A stretch of 64,000 bases of DNA from Sphingopyxis sp. H050 (GCF_001468265.1 NZ_LNRZ01000001.1:124001-188000); one strand, 5' to 3'. Shown: positions 10,091-19,436, numbered from the stretch's first letter. Made by a program: numbers and translations. The notes: generated by a model not told the origin, from the sequence alone.

Positions 10091-10119
10091 TTGGCAATGG
10101 CGCGCGCCTTCACTAGGGT
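10091..10119 (+). promoter_or_regulatory. Candidate pyrH promoter
   Basis: TTGGCA (10091-10096) and TAGGGT (10114-10119) are spaced by exactly 17 bp, with transcription expected near 10126, about 39 nt before the pyrH ATG. This would give pyrH and downstream genes a start independent of rpsB-tsf. A 10-bp perfect inverted repeat overlaps the site. Confidence 0.45.
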
Positions 10120-10129
10120 GCGCGCCATT
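10096..10129. repeat. Perfect 10-bp inverted repeat overlapping the pyrH promoter
   Basis: AATGGCGCGC (10096-10105) and GCGCGCCATT (10120-10129) are exact complements around a 14-nt loop. The arms straddle the putative -10 element. It may be a protein-binding site or a DNA hairpin; there is no T-run to suggest a terminator. Confidence 0.6.
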
Positions 10130-10164
10130 CGCATATGTTGAGTTTGCAAGAGGTTCCCCCCGAC

Positions 10165-10887
10165 ATGGCTTTGCCCGGCATGAAACGCATTTTGCTCAAG
10201 CTGTCGGGCGAGGCGCTGATGGGATCGACCCCCTTCGGCATCGACCCCGAAACCGTCGCGAGCATGGCCGCCGAGGTCAAGGAGGCGAAGGATCGCGGGC
10301 TCGAAATCTGCCTCGTCATCGGCGGCGGCAATATCTTTCGCGGCATGGCGGGCGCCGCCAAGGGCATGGACCGCGCGCAGGCCGATTATATGGGCATGCT
10401 CGCGACCGTGATGAACGCGCTCGCGATGCAGAACGCGCTCGAACAGCTTGGCGTCCAGACGCGCGTCCAGTCGGCGATCGAGATGGACAAGGTGTGCGAG
10501 CCGGTGATCCGCCGCCGCGCCGAGCGCCATCTCGAAAAAGGCCGCGTCGTGATCTTTGCCGCGGGCGTCGGCGCGCCCTATTTCACCACCGACAGCGGCG
10601 CCGCGCTGCGCGCCGCCGAGATGAAGTGCGATGCGCTGCTGAAAGGGACCAGCGTCGACGGCGTGTATAATGCCGATCCCAAGAAGGATGCCTCGGCGGT
10701 GCGCTATGACACGCTGAGCTATGACCGCGTCCTCGCCGACAATCTGAAGGTCATGGACGCGAGCGCGGTGGCGCTCTGCCGCGACAACCATATCCCGATC
10801 GTGGTGTTCAACATTCGCGAGCCCGGCAATCTGGCGCGCGTGCTGGCCGGCGAGGGCGTTTCGACCGTCGTCGGCGAAGCCGGCTGA
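10165..10887 (+). CDS. pyrH: UMP kinase
   Basis: This 240-residue cytosolic hexameric enzyme phosphorylates UMP to UDP in pyrimidine biosynthesis. Motifs are [12 protein letters not shown] (ATP/phosphate loop), [10 protein letters not shown] (about residue 52) and [14 protein letters not shown] (UMP/nucleotide region). I chose ATG 10165 (MALPGMKR) because AAGAGG lies 11-17 nt upstream and the resulting length equals the family norm. An in-frame ATG at 10135 would add ten residues of no family similarity. It is followed by frr after 48 bp, as in most proteobacteria. Confidence 0.96.
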   Translation: MALPGMKRILLKLSGEALMGSTPFGIDPETVASMAAEVKEAKDRGLEICLVIGGGNIFRGMAGAAKGMDRAQADYMGMLATVMNALAMQNALEQLGVQTRVQSAIEMDKVCEPVIRRRAERHLEKGRVVIFAAGVGAPYFTTDSGAALRAAEMKCDALLKGTSVDGVYNADPKKDASAVRYDTLSYDRVLADNLKVMDASAVALCRDNHIPIVVFNIREPGNLARVLAGEGVSTVVGEAG

Positions 10888-10935
10888 CCAACCGCCGCCC
10901 CGCGACGCCCCGGAAGCATAAGAGAGGAAAGACAG

Positions 10936-11490
10936 ATGGCGAAATATGACAAGGCCGATCTCGAGCGCCGCATGCACGGCGCGGTCGAATCGCTGAAGGG
11001 CGACCTTGGCGGCCTCCGTACCGGCCGCGCGCACACCGCGCTGCTCGATCCGGTGACGGTCGAGGTCTATGGCAGCCACATGCCGCTGAACCAGGTTGCC
11101 TCGGTCAGCGCGCCCGAACCACGGATGCTGTCGGTGCAGGTGTGGGACAAGTCGAACGTCGGCCCGGTCGACAAGGCGATCCGCTCGGCGGGGCTCGGCC
11201 TCAACCCGATCGTCGACGGCCAGACGCTGCGCCTGCCGATTCCCGAAATGACGCAGGAGCGCCGCAAGGAGCTGTCGAAGTTGGCGGGGCAATATGCCGA
11301 AAAGGCGCGCGTCGCCGTCCGCAACGTCCGCCGCGACGGCATGGACAATCTGAAGCAGGACGAGAACAAGAAGGAAATCAGCGAGGACGAGCGCAAGCGC
11401 GCCGAGGCCGAGGTCCAAAAGCTGACCGACGCGACGATCGCCGAAATCGACGCCGCGGCGACCGCGAAGGAAAAGGAAATCCTGGGCTAG
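10936..11490 (+). CDS. frr: Ribosome recycling factor
   Basis: This 184-residue protein, with EF-G, splits post-termination ribosomes. It shows the family helices and the conserved [15 protein letters not shown] (about residue 23). [16 protein letters not shown] and the charged C-terminal helix are also present. GAGAGGAAAG precedes the ATG. It belongs to the translation/envelope gene line and is separated from uppS by a family B repeat. Confidence 0.97.
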   Translation: MAKYDKADLERRMHGAVESLKGDLGGLRTGRAHTALLDPVTVEVYGSHMPLNQVASVSAPEPRMLSVQVWDKSNVGPVDKAIRSAGLGLNPIVDGQTLRLPIPEMTQERRKELSKLAGQYAEKARVAVRNVRRDGMDNLKQDENKKEISEDERKRAEAEVQKLTDATIAEIDAAATAKEKEILG

Positions 11491-11514
11491 TGCTTTTTCG
11501 GGCTCACCCCTCAG

Positions 11515-11595
11515 CCGTTCGGGCTGAGCTTGTCGAAGCCCCGTCCTTTTCTTCAAGAGGAAAGAACGGCCCTTCGACAGGCTCAGGGCGAACGG
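11515..11595. repeat. Family B palindromic repeat (copy 1)
   Basis: This is an inverted repeat with outer arms CCGTTCGGGCTGAGCTTG and CAGGCTCAGGGCGAACGG, plus an inner AAAGAACGG segment. It occupies the frr-uppS gap and stops 18 bp before the uppS start. Related copies occur at 19231, 21165, 22923, 28464, 36996 and 42279. Confidence 0.85.
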
Positions 11596-11612
11596 AATTC
11601 TAGGTTTCTCCG

Positions 11613-12299
11613 GTGTCTGAAACTCATCACGGTGCGCGCCACGTCGCGATCATCATGGACGGCAACGGCCGCTGGGCCAAGAAGCGCCTGCTGCCGCGCA
11701 TCGCCGGGCACCGGGCGGGGGTCGAGGCGGTGCGCACGATCGTCCGCGCGGCGGGCGACCTCGGCATCGAGGCGATGACGCTCTATGCCTTCAGCTCCGA
11801 AAACTGGAAACGGCCCGAGGAAGAGGTCAACGACCTGATGGGGCTGATGAAGCGCTTCATCATCTCCGACCTCGACGAATTCGCCGCCAATGACGTACGG
11901 CTCAAGGTCATCGGCGACTGGCGCGGGCTTGCCCCCGACGTCGTCGCGTTGATCGAGAATGCGCTCGAACGCACGGCGGGCAACAAGCGTACGACGCTGG
12001 CGGTCGCGCTCAACTATGGCGCGCAGGACGAGCTGGTCCGCGCCGCCGGGGCGGCGGCGGCGGCGGGCGCGATTACGGCAGAGGCGATCGAGGCGCATCT
12101 CGACACCGCCGACATGCCGCCGCTCGACCTGCTCATCCGCACCTCGGGCGAGATGCGATTGTCGAACTTCCTGCTCTGGCAGTCGGCCTATGCCGAGCTG
12201 TATTTCACCGACATATTGTGGCCCGACTTCAAGCCCGCCGACCTGCAGGCGGCGCTCGACCATTTTGCGCGGCGCGAACGCCGCTACGGGGGATTATAG
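11613..12299 (+). CDS. uppS: (2E,6E)-farnesyl-diphosphate-dependent undecaprenyl diphosphate synthase
   Basis: This 228-residue cis-prenyltransferase makes the C55 lipid carrier for peptidoglycan and polysaccharide export. The N-terminal [16 protein letters not shown] holds the catalytic Asp and the diphosphate-binding residues. [15 protein letters not shown] and the [15 protein letters not shown] segment complete the substrate site. The start is GTG at 11613, immediately after a repeat and without a clear Shine-Dalgarno sequence, so translation may depend on structure or coupling. It is 3 bp from cdsA. Its product would also feed the XrtA polysaccharide locus in this window (inference). Confidence 0.95.
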   Translation: MSETHHGARHVAIIMDGNGRWAKKRLLPRIAGHRAGVEAVRTIVRAAGDLGIEAMTLYAFSSENWKRPEEEVNDLMGLMKRFIISDLDEFAANDVRLKVIGDWRGLAPDVVALIENALERTAGNKRTTLAVALNYGAQDELVRAAGAAAAAGAITAEAIEAHLDTADMPPLDLLIRTSGEMRLSNFLLWQSAYAELYFTDILWPDFKPADLQAALDHFARRERRYGGL

Positions 12300-12302
12300 G
12301 AT

Positions 12303-12971
12303 ATGGCCGCGGCAAAGTCTGACCTCTGGACGCGCGTGGGATCGGCGATCGTGCTTTTCGCGATCGCGGGCATGGCGCTCTGGTTCGGCGGCATCGCCTT
12401 CGGCCTGTTGCTGCTCGTCGGCGGCGCGCTGGTGGTCGTCGAATGGCTCGCGCTCGTCCGCGCGATGACGCTGGGCGGCGGCGCGAAGACGGCGCTCAAT
12501 ATCCTGGGCCCGCTGGCGATCCTCGGCGCGATCGCGGGGCTCTGGTACATTCGCGATCATCTGGGCATGACCGCGGCGCTCTGGGTCTTCGGCATGGTCT
12601 GGGCGACCGACATCGGCGCCTATTTCGCGGGCCGCGCCTTTGGCGGCACGCGGCTGGCGCCGCGGATCAGCCCTTCGAAGACCTGGTCGGGACTGATCGG
12701 CGGCATGATCGCGGCGCTCGTCGTCGGCTCGACGGTCGCCGACCGCGGCGGCATCGTCGGGGTGCCGCTGTGGATCGGCCTCGTCATGGGCCTGATCGCG
12801 CAGCTCGGCGATCTTGGCGAAAGCTGGATGAAGCGCCGGGCGGGCGCCAAGGATTCGGGCAAGCTGATCCCCGGCCATGGCGGGCTGTTCGACCGCGTCG
12901 ATGGGCTGCTGCCCGTCGCGCTCATTCTCGGCGCGCTGGCGTACGCCGGGCAGATCGCGATCCGGGGCTGA
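12303..12971 (+). CDS. cdsA: Phosphatidate cytidylyltransferase
   Basis: This 222-residue integral membrane enzyme forms CDP-diacylglycerol from phosphatidate and CTP, the precursor used by PssA. The signature SWMKRRAGAKDSGKLIPGHG, continuing GLFDRVD (about residues 174-200), matches the family pattern completely. About seven membrane segments are visible. At 222 residues it is shorter than the 270-285 typical of E. coli-like CdsA, apparently lacking N-terminal helices, but compact forms occur in alphaproteobacteria. It begins 3 bp after uppS and ends one base before dxr. Confidence 0.94.
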   Translation: MAAAKSDLWTRVGSAIVLFAIAGMALWFGGIAFGLLLLVGGALVVVEWLALVRAMTLGGGAKTALNILGPLAILGAIAGLWYIRDHLGMTAALWVFGMVWATDIGAYFAGRAFGGTRLAPRISPSKTWSGLIGGMIAALVVGSTVADRGGIVGVPLWIGLVMGLIAQLGDLGESWMKRRAGAKDSGKLIPGHGGLFDRVDGLLPVALILGALAYAGQIAIRG

Positions 12972-12972
12972 G

Positions 12973-14136
12973 ATGACGCGCCGCCTCTCCCTGTTCGGCG
13001 CCACCGGATCGGTCGGTCAATCGACCCTCGATCTTGTGCGGCGCGACGGCGAGGCGTGGGATGTCGCGGTCCTGACCGCCAATTGCGACGTCGCCGAACT
13101 GGCGAAGCTCGCCAAGGAATTTCGGCCTGATGTCGCGGTCGTCGCCGATGAAAGCTGCCACGAGGCGCTGAAGGCGGCGCTCGCCGGGACGGGGATCGAA
13201 ACCGCGGCCGGCGCCGCCGCGCTCGTCGAAGCGGCGCAGCGTCCGACCGACCTCGTGATGGCGGCGATCGTCGGCACCGCGGGCCTCGCGCCGACGATGG
13301 CGGCGCTCGAGGCCGGCACTGACGTCGCCCTCGCCAACAAGGAAGCACTCGTGTCCGCGGGCGCGTTGATGACGGCGGCGGCGCGGAAATCGGGCGCGAC
13401 GATCCTGCCCGTCGACAGCGAGCATAATGCGATCTTTCAGTGCCTCGCGGGCGGACGGATCGACCAGGTGCGCCGCATCATCCTGACCGCGAGCGGCGGG
13501 CCGTTCCGCACCATGACTGCCGAGGACATGGCGCGCGTCACCCCGGCGCAGGCTGTCGCGCACCCCAATTGGTCGATGGGCGCGAAGATCAGCGTCGACA
13601 GCGCGACCATGATGAACAAGGGCCTTGAACTGATCGAGGCGCATCACCTGTTTCCCGTCGGGCTCGACCGTATCGAAATCCTGGTCCACCCGCAGTCGGT
13701 GATCCACAGCCTGGTCGAATATGTCGATTGTTCGACGCTGGCGCAGCTCGGCTCCCCGGACATGCGGATTCCGATCGCCTCGGCGCTCGCCTGGCCGCAG
13801 CGGATGGCGACGCCGTGCGCGCCGCTCGACCTTGCGAACATCGCGCGGCTGGACTTCGAGGCGCCCGACGAGGTCCGCTTTCCCGCGACCGCGCTCTGCC
13901 GCGCCGCGATCGCCGAGGGCGGCGCGCGCCCGGCGCAACTCAACGCGGCGAACGAGGTGGCGGTCGCTGCTTTCCTGGCGGGGCGCATTTCCTTCCCCGC
14001 GATCGTCGATACGGTTCGCCGCGTGATCGACGCCGGGGCGCCGGCGGTTCCGACCTCGCTTCAGGACATATTCAGCGTCGATGGCGCATCGCGCGCCGCC
14101 GCCCAGCATTTTGTGGACCAATACGAACATGCTTGA
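12973..14136 (+). CDS. dxr: 1-deoxy-D-xylulose 5-phosphate reductoisomerase
   Basis: This 387-residue NADPH enzyme catalyses the second step of the MEP isoprenoid pathway. Visible are the Rossmann loop LFGATGSVGQSTLDLV, NKEALVSAG, and the metal/substrate residues in PVDSEHNAIFQCL and KISVDSATMMNKGLELIEAH. The ATG at 12973 follows cdsA by one base, giving the expected N-terminus. A longer upstream frame into cdsA has no family similarity. The last 8 bases overlap rseP. It supplies isoprenoid precursors used by the neighbouring UppS. Confidence 0.97.
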   Translation: MTRRLSLFGATGSVGQSTLDLVRRDGEAWDVAVLTANCDVAELAKLAKEFRPDVAVVADESCHEALKAALAGTGIETAAGAAALVEAAQRPTDLVMAAIVGTAGLAPTMAALEAGTDVALANKEALVSAGALMTAAARKSGATILPVDSEHNAIFQCLAGGRIDQVRRIILTASGGPFRTMTAEDMARVTPAQAVAHPNWSMGAKISVDSATMMNKGLELIEAHHLFPVGLDRIEILVHPQSVIHSLVEYVDCSTLAQLGSPDMRIPIASALAWPQRMATPCAPLDLANIARLDFEAPDEVRFPATALCRAAIAEGGARPAQLNAANEVAVAAFLAGRISFPAIVDTVRRVIDAGAPAVPTSLQDIFSVDGASRAAAQHFVDQYEHA

Positions 14137-15262
14137 AGCTCCCGGTATTCCCTTCACGATCCTTGCGTTCCTGCTCGTCTTGGGGCCGCTCGTGTTCGTC
14201 CATGAATATGGCCATTACATCGTCGGCCGCTTGTGCGGGGTGAAGGCGGACACCTTTTCGATCGGCTTCGGGCGCAAGATTTTGGGCTGGACCGACAAGC
14301 GCGGCACCGAATGGAAGATCGGCTGGCTGCCGCTCGGCGGCTATGTCCAGTTTGCGGGCGACCGCGACGCGGTCAGCCAGCCCGACGCCAACTGGAAGAA
14401 CCTGCCCGACGACATCCGCTCGCACAGCTTCCCTGCGCAGCCCGTGTGGAAGCGCGCGGCGATCGTCGTTGCGGGGCCGGTGACCAATTTCCTGTTCGCG
14501 ATCCTCATCCTCGCGAGCTTTGCCTGGATCGGCGGCACCCCGACGAATCCGCCGGTCGCGGGCCAGGTGATGGCCGGGTCGGCGGCGCAAGAGGCCGGCA
14601 TCCGGCCGGGCGACCGCATCCTTGCGGTCGACGGGCGCGCGATGGAGGTGTTCACCGACATCCCGATGGCGGTCGCGCACCGCGCCGGCGAGCCGATGGA
14701 CGTCCGCATCCTGCGCAGCGGCGCCGAGCAGACCGTGCGCCTGACGCCCAAGCTCGTCACCGAAAAGGATGAGTTCGGCAACGCGTTCAAGCGCGGACTG
14801 ATCGGTATCAGCCCCGGCACCATCGTGTTCCAGAAGGTCTCGTTTCCCGAAGCGGTCGCGGTGGGCTTTCGCCAGACCGGCCAGATCGTGCGCCAGACGG
14901 GCGAGGTGCTCGGCCAGATCGTCACCGGCAATCGCTCGATCAAGGATATGAGCGGGCCGCTCAACATGGCGAAGGTGTCGGGCGAGCGGGCGGCGGTCGG
15001 CGTCGCCTCGCTGATCTTCCTCGCGGCGCTGATCTCCATCAATCTGGGGTTCATCAACCTGTTGCCATTGCCGATGCTCGATGGCGGTCATTTGCTTTTC
15101 TACGCCTATGAGGCGATCCGGCGCCGCCCTGCGCCGCCCCAGGCGCAGGAATGGGCGTTCCGATTCGGCTTCATGGCGATCGTGACGTTGATGCTGGTCG
15201 TGACTTTCAATGATTTGGGCTCATTCGGCCTTTGGGACCGGATCGCGCGCTTGATTGGATAG
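14129..15262 (+). CDS. rseP: RseP/RasP site-2 intramembrane zinc metalloprotease
   Basis: This 377-residue polytopic inner-membrane protease performs regulated intramembrane cleavage, such as release of an envelope-stress sigma factor and clearance of signal peptides. The catalytic HEYGH lies in the first helix (about residue 26). One PDZ domain spans about residues 125-200 (AAQEAGIRPGDRILAVDG). The second metal-site motif LPLPMLDGGH is near residue 312. ATG 14129 overlaps the dxr stop by 8 nt, implying coupling. The next gene is bamA, the standard order. Confidence 0.95.
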   Translation: MLEAPGIPFTILAFLLVLGPLVFVHEYGHYIVGRLCGVKADTFSIGFGRKILGWTDKRGTEWKIGWLPLGGYVQFAGDRDAVSQPDANWKNLPDDIRSHSFPAQPVWKRAAIVVAGPVTNFLFAILILASFAWIGGTPTNPPVAGQVMAGSAAQEAGIRPGDRILAVDGRAMEVFTDIPMAVAHRAGEPMDVRILRSGAEQTVRLTPKLVTEKDEFGNAFKRGLIGISPGTIVFQKVSFPEAVAVGFRQTGQIVRQTGEVLGQIVTGNRSIKDMSGPLNMAKVSGERAAVGVASLIFLAALISINLGFINLLPLPMLDGGHLLFYAYEAIRRRPAPPQAQEWAFRFGFMAIVTLMLVVTFNDLGSFGLWDRIARLIG

Positions 15263-15333
15263 ACGGACTGGTGCAGGAGTGCGCGCCAGCCCGCGTCCGC
15301 GCGGGTTCGTCGCTTTTGAGTTATTTTTGCGGG

Positions 15334-18033
15334 ATGAACAGCGTGGCTTCAAAGAATTTCAATGGCCGGGTCCAGCGGTCGGCGCTGCTGATGGCGGGCA
15401 CCATGCTCGCATGGCCGATCGCCCCGGCCGAGGCGCAGCAGGCCGCGCCGCCCACGGTGGTCCCGACCGCAACGGCGCCCGCGCCCGACGCCGCACCCCG
15501 CGCCACGACGATTCGCTCGATCACCGTTGTCGGCAACCAGCGCCTCGAGGCGCAGACGATCCTGTCGTACCTGCGCCTGCGCGTCGGCCAGACCTATGAC
15601 CGTTCGGTGCTCGACCAGGCGCTGAAGGACCTCGCCGCGACCGAGCTGTTCAAGGATTACCAGATCAGCGACGACAATGGTGCGCTGACCATCCAGGTCG
15701 CCGAAAACCCGGTGATCAACCGCGTCATCCTGGAGGGCAACAAGCGCCTGAAGGAAGACAAGATCCGTCCCGAGATCAAGATGGCGCCGCGCCAGATCTT
15801 CACGCGTTCGAAGGTCCGCGCCGACGTCGCGCGCATCATCGAGCTGTACAAGCGCCAGGGGCGCTTCGCCGCGACGGTCGAGCCGAAGATGGTGTCGCTC
15901 GACCAGAACCGCGTCGACGTCGTGTTCGAAATCAACGAAGGGCCGAAGTCGAAGGTCCGCCAGATCAACATCATCGGCAACGAAAAGTTCAGCGACGGCG
16001 ACCTCAAGGACGAGATGGCGACCAAGGAGTCGGGCCTGCTGACGATCCTGTCGTCGAACACCAGCTACGACCCCGATCGCCTGGCCTATGACCAGCAGAA
16101 GCTGCGCCTGTTCTACCTGCAAAACGGCTATGCCGACTTCCGCGTCATTTCGGCGGTCGCCGAGCTGACCAGCAACAAGCAGGACTTCATCATCACCTAT
16201 GTCGTCGAGGAGGGCGAACGCTACAAGTTCGGCGATGTCGACGTGAAGAGCGAGCTGCGCGACTTCAAGCCCGAAATGCTGAAGACGCTGCTGCCGATGA
16301 AGAAGGACGACTGGTACGACGCGAAGCTGGTCGAGGACACGGTCGAGAGCCTCAGCGAGACCGCGGGCCTGTTCGGCTACGCCTTTGCCGACATCAATCC
16401 CGAGTTCCGCCGCGACCCCGAAACGCGGACGATGCAGATCACCTTCAACGTCGCCGAAAGCCCGCGTACTTATGTCGAGCGCATCGACGTCAACGGCAAC
16501 ACGCTGACCCATGACAAGGTCGTGCGCCGCGAATTCCGCCTCAACGAAGGCGACGCGTTCAACAGCTTCGGCCTGAAGCGCACCGAGAACCGCATCAACA
16601 GCCTCGGCTATTTCCAGGAAAATCTGGAGATCGACCGCAAGGAAGGCAGCGCCCCCGACCGGATCATCCTGGAAACCAATGTCGAGGAAAAGCCGACCGG
16701 CGAACTGTCGCTGTCGGCCGGTTTCTCGTCGATCGAGAGCTTCCTGCTGCAGGCGTCGATCCGCCAGCGCAACTTCCGCGGCCTCGGGCAGCAGCTGCAG
16801 GCCTCCGTCAATTATTCGAGCTATTCGAAGTCGGTCGAGCTCGGCTTTACCGAACCCTATCTGTTCGACCGCAACATCTCGATCGGCGGCAGCGTCTATC
16901 GCCGCGATCTGAACTCGTTCAACTTCATCAACAACGACCGCCGCACGACCTTCCAGCAGGTCACGACCGGCTTCCAGGTCAATGTCGGCGTGCCGCTGAC
17001 CGAGTTCATGTCGATGTTCGGCCGCTACAGCCTGAACTATGACGATGTGACGCTCGACCGCTCGCTCTATTATTTCGGCGACCAGTGCGACCCGTTGATC
17101 GCCGGCCGCTATCTGTGCGACGCGATCGGCAAGCGTACGACCTCGCTGGTCGGGTACACCTTCGCCTACGACGACCGCGACAACCGCCTGCGTCCGACGC
17201 GCGGCCAGTCCTTCTCGCTCAGCCAGGATTTCGCCGGCCTCGGCGGCAGCGTCAAATATGCACGCACCCGCGCCAACGCGTCGAAGCACTTCAACCTCGG
17301 CAGCCGCTTCATCCTCAATATCTCGGCCGAAGGCGGCTATATCTATCCGTTCGGCGGCCGCCCGACCCCGACCAGCGACAAGGTCCGCCTGACGGACCGC
17401 TTCTTCCTCGGCGAACCGCAGATGCGCGGCTTCGACATCCGCGGCATCGGCCCGCGCGTCATCCGCTATCCGGACGTCGACCTGACCGATCCCGCGAACC
17501 CGGTGCTCAACACCGAACTCGTCAAGGGCAACGCCCGCATCGACGATGCGCTCGGCGGCCGCGCCTATTATCAGGGCCGGGTCGAGATCGACATCCCGCT
17601 CGGCACCGGCGCGAAGGAACTGGGGCTGCGGCCGTCGGTGTTCCTCGACGTCGGTTCGGTGTGGGGCGTACGCCGCCCGACGCTGACCACGCTCGCCGAT
17701 TTCCGCGACCCCGCGGACGGCCTCACCAAATATCTCTGCCGCAACGCGACCACCGGCACCCAGGCGTTCGCGACGCAGACCATCACCACCAATCCCGACG
17801 GCACCACCACGCCGACGGGCCAGTATACGACTTGCGCGACCGGCTTCTCGCCGCTTGCCCCGTTCGAGGAACGCTTCTTCGGCGACACGTGGAAACCCCG
17901 CGTCTCGATCGGCGCCGGCGTGAACTGGAACTCGCCTTTCGGTCCCTTCCGGATCGACTTCGCTTACGCCCTTCGCAAAGAAGAGGGCGATGACACCAAA
18001 CGCTTCTCATTCAACGTAGGAACTCAATTCTAA
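15334..18033 (+). CDS. bamA: Outer-membrane protein assembly factor BamA
   Basis: This 899-residue beta-barrel protein is the core of the BAM complex that inserts outer-membrane proteins. ATG 15334 gives a signal peptide ending at AEAQQ (about residue 35). The start frame can be extended upstream, but only with sequence lacking a signal peptide. Five POTRA repeats follow (about residues 60-460, beginning RSITVVGNQRLEAQTI). The 16-strand barrel contains the conserved loop MRGFDIRGIGPR, the family VRGY-type motif, and ends in a C-terminal Phe (NVGTQF). Its stop overlaps the skp ATG by one base. A Pro/Ala-rich linker lies between the signal and POTRA1. Confidence 0.97.
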   Translation: MNSVASKNFNGRVQRSALLMAGTMLAWPIAPAEAQQAAPPTVVPTATAPAPDAAPRATTIRSITVVGNQRLEAQTILSYLRLRVGQTYDRSVLDQALKDLAATELFKDYQISDDNGALTIQVAENPVINRVILEGNKRLKEDKIRPEIKMAPRQIFTRSKVRADVARIIELYKRQGRFAATVEPKMVSLDQNRVDVVFEINEGPKSKVRQINIIGNEKFSDGDLKDEMATKESGLLTILSSNTSYDPDRLAYDQQKLRLFYLQNGYADFRVISAVAELTSNKQDFIITYVVEEGERYKFGDVDVKSELRDFKPEMLKTLLPMKKDDWYDAKLVEDTVESLSETAGLFGYAFADINPEFRRDPETRTMQITFNVAESPRTYVERIDVNGNTLTHDKVVRREFRLNEGDAFNSFGLKRTENRINSLGYFQENLEIDRKEGSAPDRIILETNVEEKPTGELSLSAGFSSIESFLLQASIRQRNFRGLGQQLQASVNYSSYSKSVELGFTEPYLFDRNISIGGSVYRRDLNSFNFINNDRRTTFQQVTTGFQVNVGVPLTEFMSMFGRYSLNYDDVTLDRSLYYFGDQCDPLIAGRYLCDAIGKRTTSLVGYTFAYDDRDNRLRPTRGQSFSLSQDFAGLGGSVKYARTRANASKHFNLGSRFILNISAEGGYIYPFGGRPTPTSDKVRLTDRFFLGEPQMRGFDIRGIGPRVIRYPDVDLTDPANPVLNTELVKGNARIDDALGGRAYYQGRVEIDIPLGTGAKELGLRPSVFLDVGSVWGVRRPTLTTLADFRDPADGLTKYLCRNATTGTQAFATQTITTNPDGTTTPTGQYTTCATGFSPLAPFEERFFGDTWKPRVSIGAGVNWNSPFGPFRIDFAYALRKEEGDDTKRFSFNVGTQF

Positions 18034-18731
18034 TGAAGAAAATTCTCACCGCTTCGGCCCTTGCCATCGCCGCCATCTCGGCTTCGCCCTTGGCTTCGGT
18101 CCCGGCCGCCGCGCAGGCGAAGGGCGTCGCCGTCGCCGATGTTCGCGCCGCCGCCGCGCGTTCGAACGCCTTCACCGTCGCGACCCAGCAGATCGAAACC
18201 ACCTACAAGGCGCAGATCGATCAGCAGAACACCCGCGGCCAGACGCTGCAGGCCGAAATGAACGTCCTGATCGCCAAATATAACGAAGAGACCAAGAAGA
18301 CGCCGCGCAACGAGGCCGCCGTCCAGGCCGCCGGAAAGGCCGTCCAGGACAAGCAGCGCTCGGCGCAGGCCGAACTGGCGCAGATCGGCGCGCCGGTCGA
18401 ACTCGCGATCGCATATGTCGAGGACCAGATCAGCGTCCGCATGAACGAGGCGATCAAGGCCGCGATGACCGCGAAGAAGGTCGACCTGCTGCTGAATCCC
18501 GACGCCGTGCTGGCGCGCGAGAACAATGTCGACATCACCGATGCGGTGGTCGTCGAACTCAACCGCATCCTGCCGACCGTGTCGACGGCGGTTCCCGCGG
18601 GCTATCAGCCGGGCCAGCTCGTCCAGCAGCGCAACCAGCAGCTGATCGACGCCGCGCGCGCCGCCCAGCCGGGCGCCCGTCCGGCGACCCCGGCGCCGGC
18701 CCCGACCGGCACCGCGCCGACCACGCGCTAA
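18033..18731 (+). CDS. skp: OmpH/Skp family periplasmic chaperone
   Basis: This 232-residue holdase is expected to escort unfolded outer-membrane proteins to BamA. The first 30 residues are a signal peptide ([16 protein letters not shown].., cleavage near AAAQA). The body is rich in long amphipathic helices (Gln/Ala/Lys), matching the tentacles of Skp, and ends in a Pro/Ala/Thr-rich tail. It overlaps the bamA stop by one base (TAATG) and is surely co-translated. It is longer than E. coli Skp (161 residues), as is usual in sphingomonads. Assignment to the OmpH family is firm; chaperone activity is inferred. Confidence 0.9.
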   Translation: MKKILTASALAIAAISASPLASVPAAAQAKGVAVADVRAAAARSNAFTVATQQIETTYKAQIDQQNTRGQTLQAEMNVLIAKYNEETKKTPRNEAAVQAAGKAVQDKQRSAQAELAQIGAPVELAIAYVEDQISVRMNEAIKAAMTAKKVDLLLNPDAVLARENNVDITDAVVVELNRILPTVSTAVPAGYQPGQLVQQRNQQLIDAARAAQPGARPATPAPAPTGTAPTTR

Positions 18732-18736
18732 GCCGC

Positions 18737-19216
18737 ATGGCCGACGGGGAAAATACGGACGGCGCACTGGGCCCGGCGGACATCCGCCGGGTCCTTGCCC
18801 TGCTGCCGCATCGGTATCCGATGCTGCTGGTCGACCGGGTGGTTTCGATGGTCAAGGACAGCTCGATCCACGCGGTCAAGGCGGTCACGATCAACGAGCC
18901 CTTCTTTCAGGGCCATTTTCCCGGCCGGCCGATCATGCCCGGCGTCCTCATCGTCGAGGCGCTGGCGCAGGCGGGCGGCGTGCTGGCGATCGAATCGCTT
19001 GGCCTCGCGGGATCGGGCAAGCTCGTTTATTTCATGGGCATCGACGGCGTGAAGTTCCGCAAGCCCGTGGAACCCGGCCATCTGCTCGACCTGCACGTCA
19101 CCATCCTGCAAACGAAGCGGAACATCTGCAAGTTCGAAGGCAAGGCGATGCTGGATGGCCAGCTGGCGACCGAATGCCAGTTCACCGCGATGATCGCCGA
19201 TCCGCCGGGGGACTGA
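18737..19216 (+). CDS. fabZ: 3-hydroxyacyl-[acyl-carrier-protein] dehydratase FabZ
   Basis: This 159-residue hot-dog-fold enzyme dehydrates 3-hydroxyacyl-ACP in fatty-acid elongation. [14 protein letters not shown] and [20 protein letters not shown] contain the catalytic His (about residue 60) and Glu. Translation starts 5 bp after the skp stop. In many Gram-negatives fabZ sits between lpxD and lpxA; here lpxD, lpxA and lpxB are all absent from the neighbourhood. Confidence 0.96.
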   Translation: MADGENTDGALGPADIRRVLALLPHRYPMLLVDRVVSMVKDSSIHAVKAVTINEPFFQGHFPGRPIMPGVLIVEALAQAGGVLAIESLGLAGSGKLVYFMGIDGVKFRKPVEPGHLLDLHVTILQTKRNICKFEGKAMLDGQLATECQFTAMIADPPGD

Positions 19217-19230
19217 GCCCTCTCAATTTT

Positions 19231-19319
19231 CCGTTCGTGCTGAGCTTGTCGAAGCACCGTTCTTCTTTTTCGACGCCTGAGAGAAAGAACAGCCCTTCGA
19301 CAAGCTCAGGGCGAACGGG
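19231..19319. repeat. Family B palindromic repeat (copy 2)
   Basis: Arms CCGTTCGTGCTGAGCTTG and CAAGCTCAGGGCGAACGG flank a GAAAGAAC core. It lies between fabZ and the predicted rpmE promoter and may help separate the two transcripts. Confidence 0.85.
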
Positions 19320-19326
19320 GTTTGGG

Positions 19327-19355
19327 TTGCATTTTCCAAAGTAGCGCACTAATGG
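19327..19355 (+). promoter_or_regulatory. Candidate rpmE promoter
   Basis: TTGCAT (19327-19332) and TAATGG (19350-19355) are 17 bp apart, a good sigma-70-like match. The start near 19362 would leave a leader of about 75 nt before rpmE. Confidence 0.5.
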
Positions 19356-19370
19356 CAGCCGCTTCGCGGG

Positions 19371-19417
19371 CCCCGTGACGGGGAAAGCATCGACTCAGCT
19401 GCCGGTCGGTAACCGGC
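19371..19417 (+). promoter_or_regulatory. Structured rpmE leader with two hairpins
   Basis: Two stem-loops precede the ribosome site: CCCCG-TGA-CGGGG (19371-19383) and GCCGGT-CGGTA-ACCGGC (19401-19417, perfect 6-bp stem). The Shine-Dalgarno AGGAG (19423-19427) follows immediately. This layout suits translational feedback by L31 or folding control, which is inferred from structure only. Confidence 0.4.
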
Positions 19418-19436
19418 GGCACAGGAGCCAAGAGAC

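Noticed and set aside
13017..14157. Long minus-strand frame over dxr
   Set aside because: Mirror frame of a complete dxr gene; Arg/Asp-rich product with no family features.
15349..17289. A 646-codon minus-strand open frame inside bamA
   Set aside because: It lies entirely antisense to a gene with full BamA motifs, and its product resembles no protein family.
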